A stretch of DNA of 64,000 nt from JACVRW01 sp963751835 (lineage in GTDB: Bacteria > Actinomycetota > Thermoleophilia > Solirubrobacterales > Thermoleophilaceae): positions 310,001 to 374,000 of the forward strand of contig CAVVWD010000011.1 of the NCBI GenBank assembly GCA_963751835.1, in the 5' to 3' direction. Under the pieces are notes generated by a model, which saw nothing but the letters and a program-made list of their open reading frames with translations, did not search any database and was not told the origin of the DNA. The stretch's first letter is position 1. Each line of letters starts with the position of its first letter. Both the position numbers and the translations under genes were made by a program. Below, piece after piece: positions 32,223 through 38,458 of this stretch.

Positions 32223-32696
32223 ATGGCGGGAAAAGTCGAACTTGATTCGATAGATCGGGCGCTTCTGAGCGAACTCCAGAAGGATGCTCGGCAGACCAAC
32301 AAGGCGCTCGCGGCCAAGGTCGGGGTCGCCCCCTCGACCTGCCTCGAGCGCGTGCGCGAGCTGCAGGCGCGCGGCGTGATCCGCGCCTTCCGCGCCGACG
32401 TGGACCCGGCCGCGGTCGGGCGGCCGATGCAGGCGATCCTCTCGATCCAGCAGCGCCCTGCCCAGGGACGCGGCGCCATCGAGACGCTTCTCGAACACGT
32501 GCGCAAGGCCCCTGAGACGCTGCGCGTGATGGCCCTGACCGGAACCACCGACTTCGTCATCCACGTGGCCGTGCGCGACATGGACCACCTGCGCGACGTC
32601 GTCTGGGGGTTGACCGAGCGGCGCGAGGTCGCCCGTCTTCAGAGCTCGCTGATCTTCGCCCACGCCGAAGGTCCCGCGCTCATGCCGCTGGACTGA
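32223..32696 (+). CDS. Lrp/AsnC-family transcriptional regulator
   Basis: A 157-residue regulator. The N-terminal helix-turn-helix reads LDSIDRALLSELQKDARQTNKALAAKVGVAPSTCLERVRELQ in the standard Lrp register, and the C-terminal RAM ligand-binding domain follows from about residue 70 (ILSIQQRP, VMALTGTTDFVIHVAVRDMDHLRDVVWG). It is expected to bind DNA as a dimer or octamer and respond to an amino acid. Divergence from azlC-azlD-eamA identifies the probable target operon. Confidence 0.93.
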   Translation: MAGKVELDSIDRALLSELQKDARQTNKALAAKVGVAPSTCLERVRELQARGVIRAFRADVDPAAVGRPMQAILSIQQRPAQGRGAIETLLEHVRKAPETLRVMALTGTTDFVIHVAVRDMDHLRDVVWGLTERREVARLQSSLIFAHAEGPALMPLD

Positions 32697-32726
32697 TAAC
32701 TCGCCGATAACCATCTAACGAGTTAT
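32696..32726. promoter_or_regulatory. Inverted repeat in an AT-rich patch before the CGNR gene
   Basis: ATAACTCG (32696-32703) and CGAGTTAT (32719-32726) form an 8-base inverted repeat with a 15-base spacer, followed by ACCGGTTTTT. It starts at the Lrp stop and lies about 20 bases before the TAAACT -10-like box (32747-32752) of the CGNR gene. It could be an operator or a weak terminator with a T-run. Confidence 0.4.
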
Positions 32727-32755
32727 ACCGGTTTTTCACAACCAGCTAAACTGCT

Positions 32756-33433
32756 TTGCCAGTTGCCCCGGTGCCACCTGGCGAATCCCCACCCGAGAAG
32801 ACCGCTCCCAGGCCGCTCGACCTGGTGCAGCGGTTCGTCAACTCGATCGATCTCCTGAACGGCGAGGACGAGCTCGAGAGCCCCGAGGCGCTGGGGGCCT
32901 GGTTTGCCGAGCGCGGGCTGATGGACCCGGGTGAGCGCGTGAGCGCCGCCGACGTCGGCCGGGCCGTGGACGTCCGCGAGGGGCTGCGGGCGCTGCTCCT
33001 GCGGAACAACGGGCTGGAGCACGACGAGGCGAAGGTGGCGCGGCTCGACCGCGTCGCGACCCGAGCCGGGGTGCGTGTGCGCTTCGTGGCCCGCGACGAT
33101 CCGGCGCTCGAGCCCGCCGCCGGAGGGGTCGACGGCGCGCTCGCCCGGCTGCTGGCGATCGTCGCGGAGTCCGTGGCCGGCGGCAGCTGGGAGCGGCTCA
33201 AGGCCTGCCCGCGCGAGGAGTGCGAGTGGGCCTTCTTCGACCGCTCGAAGAACCGCTCCGGGCGCTGGTGCAGGATGGAGGAGTGCGGGAACCTCGCCAA
33301 GGCGAGGGCCTTCCGCGAGCGCCGCCGGCGCGGCTCTCAGCCTGGATCCACCGGGACTGGCGAGCGTTTCCGCGCCCGGGGGCCAAGCCAGGGGCCGCCG
33401 GCGAACGAAGGGAGGGTGAACCCTCGCGAGTGA
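32756..33433 (+). CDS. CGNR zinc-finger (ABATE-domain) protein
   Basis: A 225-residue protein of the ABATE/CGNR family, likely a transcription regulator. The N-terminal domain begins LDLVQRFVNSIDLL (about residues 21-34), with VDVREGLRALLLRNNG. The C-terminal zinc finger is CPREECEWAFFDRSKNRSGRWC then MEECGNLAKARAF; the CGN is followed by LAK rather than R. The start TTG at 32756 is only three bases after TAAACT; a GTG at 32771 is an alternative. The last ~30 residues are Gly/Pro/Arg-rich and are encoded by one arm of a long inverted repeat, so the tail looks acquired. Confidence 0.85.
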   Translation: MPVAPVPPGESPPEKTAPRPLDLVQRFVNSIDLLNGEDELESPEALGAWFAERGLMDPGERVSAADVGRAVDVREGLRALLLRNNGLEHDEAKVARLDRVATRAGVRVRFVARDDPALEPAAGGVDGALARLLAIVAESVAGGSWERLKACPREECEWAFFDRSKNRSGRWCRMEECGNLAKARAFRERRRRGSQPGSTGTGERFRARGPSQGPPANEGRVNPRE

Positions 33434-33497
33434 GCTGGCGGCGCATGGCGAAGGCATCCCGGCGCGGAAACGCCGTCAGGATCGGTGGATCCAGGCT
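33337..33497. repeat. Long imperfect inverted repeat spanning the CGNR 3' end and the pyk 3' end
   Basis: The left arm (about 33339-33380) and the reverse complement of the right arm (about 33458-33497) align over roughly 40 bases: shared blocks are AGCCTGGATCCACCG, then a few differences, then GCGTTTCCGCGCC. The arms enclose about 77 bases. The left arm lies in the last codons of the CGNR gene, and the right arm directly follows the pyruvate kinase stop. It may be a pair of oppositely oriented small repeats (REP/BIME-like) or a large terminator stem. Confidence 0.65.
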
Positions 33498-34909
33498 CAC
33501 TCCACGTCGTGAACCTTGAACAGGTTGGTCCCGCCCGCCGACCCCGCGGGCAGCCCGGCCGTGATGCCGATCTTGTCGCCCCGCTCGGCGAACCCCTCCT
33601 CGCGGGCCACCTCCGCGCAGGCCTCGATCAGATCCAGGGTGTCGAGCGGCTCCTCGTGCAGCCGCGGGTGCACGCCCCAGAGCAGGCGGCAGCGCCGGAC
33701 AACATCGAGGCGGGGCGACAGCGCCAGCACCGGGGCCTTGGGGCGGTAGGCCGAGATGAGCCGGGCCGTGGTCCCCGTGTTCGTCGGGGACACGATGCAC
33801 CTGAGCCCGAGCTGGTACACCGCCCCGACCGCCCCGAAGGCGATCGCGTGGTACTGGTTGTTGGCCTGCGGCCCGCGTTCCGCGAGCCAGCGCCCGTAGG
33901 GCAGCTCGCGCTCGGTCGTGGTCGCGATCGAGGCCATCATCTCCACGGCGAGCACCGGGTGCTTCCCCACGGCTGTCTCCTGCGAGAGCATCACCGCGTC
34001 GGTCCCGTCGAAGATCGCGTTCGCCACGTCCGCCACCTCGGCCCGCGTCGGACGCGTCGAGTGCACCATCGACTCGAGCATCTGGGTCGCCGTGATGGTC
34101 GGCTTCGCGCGGCGGCCGGCCAGGGCCAGCAGCCGCTTCTGCACGAGCGGCACCTCCTCGATCGGCAGCTCGATGCCGAGGTCGCCGCGGGCGATCATGA
34201 TTCCGTCCGCCGCGTCGATGATCTCCTCGCCGTTTGCCGCGGCCTGCGGTTTCTCGACCTTGGCGATCAGCGGCACCTCCGCGCCGCGCTCGGCGAGGTG
34301 CTCGCGAACGGGATCGAGGTCCTCGCGCCGCCGCACGAACGAGAGCGCGAAGTAGTCGAGCTCCATCCCCAGGCCGGCGTCGATGAGCGCCAGATCCTCC
34401 TCGCTCACCGCCGGCAGCGACACCGTCACGTTCGGCAGGTTCAGGCCCTGCCGCGACGCCACGCTTCCGCCGACCTCGACGTTCGTGATCACGTCGCCGT
34501 CGTGCACCTCGCTCACTCGCAGCCGCACGGCGCCGTCGGCGAGGTAGCAGACGTCGCCGGCGTCCACGAGCTCCGAGAAGCCCTGCCACGCGACCGGCAG
34601 CCGCTCGCTCGTGCCCTCCACCTGGTCATGCGTGAGGACGACGCGGGTGTCTCGCGCCAGCTCGGCCACTCCTCCGGCCACCGGGCCGATGCGGAGCTTC
34701 GGCCCCGGCAGGTCGCCCAGGATCGCCACCTCGCGGCCGACACGCTCGCTCGCCCTGCGGATCGCCGCGGCCGTCTCGGCGTGGCTCTCGGGGGTGCCGT
34801 GCGCGAAGTTCAGGCGCGCCACGTCCATCCCCGCGACAATCATGGCCTCGAGCACCTCGGGCTCTTTCGAGGCCGGGCCGATGGTGGCGACGATGCTCGT
34901 CGAGCGCAT
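33497..34909 (-). CDS. pyk: Pyruvate kinase
   Basis: A 470-residue glycolytic enzyme that makes pyruvate and ATP from phosphoenolpyruvate. The N-terminus STSIVATIGPASKEPEVLEAMI, GDLPGPKLRIGP, the catalytic Lys in LIAKVEKPQA, IMIARGDLGIELP and TQMLESMVHSTRPTRAEVADV are all standard. The C-terminal domain is present (TNTGTTARLISAYRP). The ATG at 34909 is eight bases from TATGTT (34918-34923, other strand), so the mRNA appears leaderless; a longer open frame upstream is not family-like. It is a single-gene transcription unit. Confidence 0.96.
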   Translation of the reverse strand: MRSTSIVATIGPASKEPEVLEAMIVAGMDVARLNFAHGTPESHAETAAAIRRASERVGREVAILGDLPGPKLRIGPVAGGVAELARDTRVVLTHDQVEGTSERLPVAWQGFSELVDAGDVCYLADGAVRLRVSEVHDGDVITNVEVGGSVASRQGLNLPNVTVSLPAVSEEDLALIDAGLGMELDYFALSFVRRREDLDPVREHLAERGAEVPLIAKVEKPQAAANGEEIIDAADGIMIARGDLGIELPIEEVPLVQKRLLALAGRRAKPTITATQMLESMVHSTRPTRAEVADVANAIFDGTDAVMLSQETAVGKHPVLAVEMMASIATTTERELPYGRWLAERGPQANNQYHAIAFGAVGAVYQLGLRCIVSPTNTGTTARLISAYRPKAPVLALSPRLDVVRRCRLLWGVHPRLHEEPLDTLDLIEACAEVAREEGFAERGDKIGITAGLPAGSAGGTNLFKVHDVE

Positions 34910-35043
34910 CGCGAAAGAACATACTCGTCCGGCGAACGCCCGCCCCGTCCCGGCGCCGGCGCCTCGTTCCCTCGTTCGATTTCGAGGTAACGCGGCGCCG
35001 GATGAAAAGGCCGCTCTTAGCGGCAGACCGCGCCGGTCCCGTG

Positions 35044-35072
35044 TTGACGCTCGGAACGCGAGCGGCTTAAGT
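35044..35072 (+). promoter_or_regulatory. Sigma-70-type promoter for the mIHF-like gene
   Basis: TTGACG (35044-35049) and TTAAGT (35067-35072) are separated by 17 bases. The start site would fall near 35080, leaving a 70-base leader before a strong GGGGGAGGT ribosome-binding site and the ATG at 35151. The 240-base gap upstream otherwise shows nothing recognisable. Confidence 0.5.
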
Positions 35073-35150
35073 CTGCCACGGCCCAGCCCAACGCCGGGCC
35101 GCCGGGGAACTGCATCCGCTGAAGAACGCACGTAGTGCGGGGGAGGTCAG

Positions 35151-35531
35151 ATGGGCAAGTCGGCGACGATCGACGCCGGTCAAGAACAGCACCTTCGGGC
35201 ACTTGAATACGCGAATCGCGTACGCCTCGCCCGAGCTGGGATGAAGCGTCGGATCGCTTGCGGCGAGCTCTCCGCGGCTGACGTCGTGCTCAGTTGCCCC
35301 TGGCAGGCGCACAGCATGTCGATCAGCGATCTGCTGATGAGCCAGAAGCGCTGGGGGCGCACCCGCTGCAGGCGGCTGCTGGTCTCTCTGAGCGTCCCCG
35401 AGAACAAGCAGGTCGGGACTCTCACCGAGCGCCAGCGGCTGGCCCTGGCGGCGGTATTGGCAGCGAAGAGCGCTCCGGCGGGCGAGGCCGCGCCGTCCCA
35501 CGACGGCGCGGGCGTGCTGACTGCCGCCTAG
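35151..35531 (+). CDS. Actinobacterial integration host factor (mIHF)-like DNA-binding protein
   Basis: A 126-residue basic protein. The pattern ALEYANRVRLARAGMKRRIACGELSAADVV, then SISDLLMSQKRWGRTRCRRLLVSLSV and LTERQRLALAAVL, follows the mIHF family (helical N-terminus, helix-two-turn-helix, C-terminal QR block). The usual LPGVGK of the DNA-contacting helix is replaced by SQKRWGR, so this is a divergent paralogue, not the housekeeping copy. The start has a GGGGGAGGT ribosome-binding site. It may act as a nucleoid or stage-specific architectural protein. Confidence 0.85.
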   Translation: MGKSATIDAGQEQHLRALEYANRVRLARAGMKRRIACGELSAADVVLSCPWQAHSMSISDLLMSQKRWGRTRCRRLLVSLSVPENKQVGTLTERQRLALAAVLAAKSAPAGEAAPSHDGAGVLTAA

Positions 35532-35548
35532 CCGGTCCCGCGAGCGAT

Positions 35549-35577
35549 GGCGGTCGAACCCCAGAGGTTCGGCCGCC
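35549..35577. terminator. Bidirectional hairpin terminator
   Basis: GGCGGTCGAACC (35549-35560) pairs with GGTTCGGCCGCC (35566-35577) across loop CCAGA, with one T-G wobble. It lies 17 bases after the mIHF-like stop and nine bases before the stop of the convergent VOC gene. Confidence 0.65.
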
Positions 35578-35586
35578 GGCGCTAGG

Positions 35587-36051
35587 TCAAACCGGTCTCC
35601 GCCCCAGCTCCTCGAGCGGCTCGTCGGCGGTCAGCCCCGGGCCGAGCGTCGCGAGCTCGATGATGTGGCCGTCGGGGTCGCGCATGTAGACGGATTTGAA
35701 GTAGGTCCGGTCCAGCATCTCGGTCACCGGAACGCCCTTCGAGACGAGGTAGTCGCGCCAGGCCGCGAGTTCCTCCTCGGTGTCCACGCTCAGCGCGAAG
35801 TGGTGGGTCGAGCCGCGGCCGATCACCCCCTCGTCGAGCTCGGGGTACTCGAGACAGGTGATCAACGTGCCCGGCCGGCCCTCCTCGTCCCCGAAGAAGA
35901 GGTGGCGGGCGCCGCGATCGTCCTCGTTGACGGTCTGCTTGACCACGCGCAGGCCGAGCACGTTGCGGTAGAAGCCGACCGAGCGCTCCACATCCGCGCA
36001 GAGCAGCGTGATGTGGTGGATGCCGGAGATGCGCAAGCGCCGCTCGCTCAT
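35587..36051 (-). CDS. VOC-superfamily (glyoxalase/dioxygenase-like) protein
   Basis: A 154-residue protein with two beta-alpha-beta-beta-beta modules. The first metal-ligand His is in ISGIHHITLLCADVERSVGFYRNVLGLRVV, the second in GRGSTHHFALSVDTEEELAAW and the Glu in DPDGHIIELATLGPG. This wording resembles ring-cleaving dioxygenase or glyoxalase-type members. The ATG at 36051 follows a 13-base gap after the upstream membrane protein gene. The substrate is unknown. Confidence 0.88.
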   Translation of the reverse strand: MSERRLRISGIHHITLLCADVERSVGFYRNVLGLRVVKQTVNEDDRGARHLFFGDEEGRPGTLITCLEYPELDEGVIGRGSTHHFALSVDTEEELAAWRDYLVSKGVPVTEMLDRTYFKSVYMRDPDGHIIELATLGPGLTADEPLEELGRRPV

Positions 36052-36064
36052 CGGCTCGGGCACG

Positions 36065-36583
36065 CTATCGGAAGCCGAGGCCGCCGGAGCGTCGCTTGAA
36101 GAGCGTGCGCATGGCGTGGAAGGTCGCGCCGAAGACCGCCACGCCGAGCACGAGCAGGAGCCAGACCTGCACCGGTCCAAGGGCGAGCGCGACGACGGTC
36201 ACGGCGACGAAGGCGGCCACCCCGGCCAGCAGCGTCGAGTGCGACCGGTAGCCGGCCAGGTGCTCGCGCAGCGCCAGCTCGCCGCCCCCCAGCGAGGCGA
36301 TCACGAGTCCGGCGAAGAGGCGCTCCTCGCCGTCCTCCCCGCTCACCGCCCCCCAGGCGATCAGGACGATCCCGATCAGGATCACGAGCTCGGACAGCGG
36401 GAAGCTGCCCCAGGGCGGCTGCGGGCGCTCGTCCGCGGAAGGGCGCCCCGGCCGGGGTCTCCGGCGCGGCGCCGGGCCGCCGGAGGGGGTGGTCTCGCGG
36501 CGCTCGAGAGCCCGCTCGCGGCGCGCGGCGTCGCGTTCGGCGCGCGTGCCATCCCCGACGCGCTTACGGCTACGCCTGCCCAA
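36065..36583 (-). CDS. Membrane protein with basic N-terminus, unknown function
   Basis: A 172-residue protein. The first ~58 residues are Arg/Pro-rich and soluble. Four hydrophobic segments follow: ELVILIGIVLIAWGAV, LFAGLVIASLGGG, LLAGVAAFVAVTVVALALG and VWLLLVLGVAVFGATFHAM. The C-terminus is basic (FKRRSGGLGFR). I do not recognise a family. It precedes the VOC gene on the same strand and may be cotranscribed. Confidence 0.7.
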   Translation of the reverse strand: MGRRSRKRVGDGTRAERDAARRERALERRETTPSGGPAPRRRPRPGRPSADERPQPPWGSFPLSELVILIGIVLIAWGAVSGEDGEERLFAGLVIASLGGGELALREHLAGYRSHSTLLAGVAAFVAVTVVALALGPVQVWLLLVLGVAVFGATFHAMRTLFKRRSGGLGFR

Positions 36584-36592
36584 CGCTCCCTT

Positions 36593-37060
36593 TCAGGTGG
36601 CTAACGGGCAACCGGAGGAGATCACGACACGCCACCAGTTGAGCAGCATGCCGACGATTCCCAGGCGCGGACGTACCTGCCAGTGGCGGCAGCCGGCCTC
36701 GCCGATGTCCTCGCTCGACACGTGGGCCCAGTGGTGCTCCTCGGGCTCGAGCAGCATCTCCTCGATCAGCCGGCGCTTCTGCTCCTCGACGTAGGTGCGG
36801 TCCGAGAGCGAGCGACGGGCGTGCGAGACGCGCGCGGCGAGCTCGTCGCGGAGCTCCTCGAGCTCGGCGAGCGACAGCAGCCGCGGGCCGCCGCGCCCGG
36901 CCACGCCCCACTCGAAGTCCTTCCTAGGCCAGGTCGAGCAGAAGAGCTCCGAGAGCTCCGTCTCGAGCCGCGCCACCTGTTCGCGCAGGGTGCGCCGCGC
37001 TGCTCTCTCGTCCGCCGGCGCGCTCGGCGCGAGCGGATGGCCGATCAGTACGTCAGGCAC
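36593..37060 (-). CDS. Coiled-coil cytoplasmic protein, unknown function
   Basis: A 155-residue charged protein. Heptad-like helices are visible at residues 21-45 (ARRTLREQVARLETELSELF) and 60-105 (SLAELEELRDELAARVSHAR, EEQKRRLIEEMLLEPEEHHW). A C-terminal block CRHWQVRPRLGIVGMLLNWWRVVISSGCPL is notable for its Trp and Cys content. The GTG at 37060 is seven bases from TACACT (37068-37073, other strand), which lies inside the end of the upstream gene. The family is not recognised, though the regular composition suggests a lineage-specific conserved protein. Confidence 0.7.
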   Translation of the reverse strand: MPDVLIGHPLAPSAPADERAARRTLREQVARLETELSELFCSTWPRKDFEWGVAGRGGPRLLSLAELEELRDELAARVSHARRSLSDRTYVEEQKRRLIEEMLLEPEEHHWAHVSSEDIGEAGCRHWQVRPRLGIVGMLLNWWRVVISSGCPLAT

Positions 37061-37709
37061 TGCGGGCAGTGTAAAGCCATTCAGCCGCCAGCCACAGCGC
37101 CTCCTCGACGCTGATCCGCGGCACGCCCTTGACCTGGAGCGCGCACAGCACCATCCGCTCGCAGGCGGGCGTCACGCCGCTCTCGTCGCCCGCCTGGCCG
37201 AGCACCACCGCCACCGGCCGGGCGGCATCCGCGATCACGATCTGGCGCCTCGAGAGCGGCCTCAGGGCGCCGAGGCGCTCCCCGGGCCGCGAGAGCCGCA
37301 GGCCGAGCTCCCCGTCGAGCCGGTGGCCGTCGAGCGCCACCAGCGGCACGCCGGTCTCCGCTATCGCGATCGTCAGGGCGTCGTCGACCAGGTTCTGGCT
37401 GCGCAGCCCGCCGTGGCGCAGGCGCTCGAGGGCGATCGCCTCCACGGGCGTACGGTCGGTGTCCGGGTCGATCCCGACCTGGCGCGAGAAGACCCGGTAG
37501 GCCCACGGCACCGAGTCCTGGCGCATGTGGATCACCTTCGCGCCGGTGTAGCGGTCGGCGAGCGCGCGCAGGCGCTCCTTGAGCTCGGGCGGCGAGCGTC
37601 CCGGGCATGCATCGAGCGCCGCGTGCACGAGCCTCAGCTCCGGGAATTCCTCGGCCAGGTCGGGCTCGACCCAGCCGTCGCGCAGCTCGAGGTCGAGCTC
37701 TGGGGTCAT
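37053..37709 (-). CDS. B3/B4 (tRNA-editing-like) domain protein
   Basis: A 218-residue protein with a B3/4 domain like that of the phenylalanyl-tRNA synthetase beta subunit: YRVFSRQVGIDPDTDRTPVEAIALERL, SQNLVDDALTIAIAETGVPLVALDGHRLDG and LRLSRPGERLGAL. VVLGQAGDESGVTPACERMVL completes the fold. Stand-alone members may edit mischarged tRNA or bind amino acids; the role is not established. It overlaps the thioredoxin-like gene upstream (ATGA-type, four bases) and the coiled-coil gene downstream (eight bases). Confidence 0.85.
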   Translation of the reverse strand: MTPELDLELRDGWVEPDLAEEFPELRLVHAALDACPGRSPPELKERLRALADRYTGAKVIHMRQDSVPWAYRVFSRQVGIDPDTDRTPVEAIALERLRHGGLRSQNLVDDALTIAIAETGVPLVALDGHRLDGELGLRLSRPGERLGALRPLSRRQIVIADAARPVAVVLGQAGDESGVTPACERMVLCALQVKGVPRISVEEALWLAAEWLYTARSA

Positions 37710-38417
37710 CCGGCGCTGATCCGCTCGGCCTTGGCGCGCAGCTCGGCCTCAGTGAGGTTGCCGAGCTCGACGTCCGCGACCTTCCCGCCGGGGCGCGCGA
37801 AGATCGTGGTCGGGCAGCCGCCGACCCCGTAGAGGTTGACGACGCCGCCGTCGGCGTCCACCCCAACGGGCTGCGTCCAGCCGCGGGCCTCGACGAGGCG
37901 CCTGATCTCGTCGCGCTCCTTGCGGCTGAAGTACACGGTCGCGAACTGGACGTCCTCGAGCTCGGACTTGACGCGCTCGGTGCGGTCGACCTGCGGGAAG
38001 CAGTCCGCGCCGCGATCGAAGATGAAGGTCAGGACGAGGGGGCGCCGGCGCAGCTCGCAGAGGTTGACCACGTCCTCGGAGCGCAGATCGCAGGCCGGCG
38101 CCTCGCCCGCGCCCTCGGGGCACGGCTCCTTCTGGCACACGTTGGCGTCGCCCTCGAGGTTGCCGAGCGCCGAGGGCGTCGCGAACGCCTTCAGCCGCGT
38201 GCCGCGCTCGGGCCCGAACAGCCCCTCGCCGCTGTTGGGGATCGTCTGGACGAAGAGCAGGACGCTGAGCACCATCACGAACAGGATCCCGACGGCCCAG
38301 GCGTACTTGTTCCGCGGCCGCGGGCGCTCCGGGGGGCCGGCCGGCTCGGGATGCGTGCGGTCGCGCTCGGCGAGCCGGTCGCCTACTGAGAGGTCCTCGA
38401 AGCGGTCTCTCGCTCAT
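37706..38417 (-). CDS. Thioredoxin-fold (TlpA/redoxin-like) membrane-anchored protein, apparent N-terminal frameshift
   Basis: The exported part is thioredoxin-like: LVLTFIFDRGADCFPQVDRTE holds a single Cys where WCxxC is usual, and GGCPTTIFARPGGKV carries the cis-Pro. A membrane span precedes it (YAWAVGILFVMVLSVLLFV). The frame is coding-like far upstream (DRFEDLSVGDRLAERD, then PERPRPRNKYAW). It has no standard start there, because it opens right after a TGA. An ATG at 38417 (MSE) lies one frame off; deleting one base near 38408 would join them as MSEDRFEDLSVGDRL. A start at GTG 38278 would cut the span. The site is probably a one-base indel, real or a sequencing error. Confidence 0.7.
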
Positions 38418-38458
38418 GGCGCATCCGCCTGGGTGCGACGCGGACGAGAGCGAAGCGG

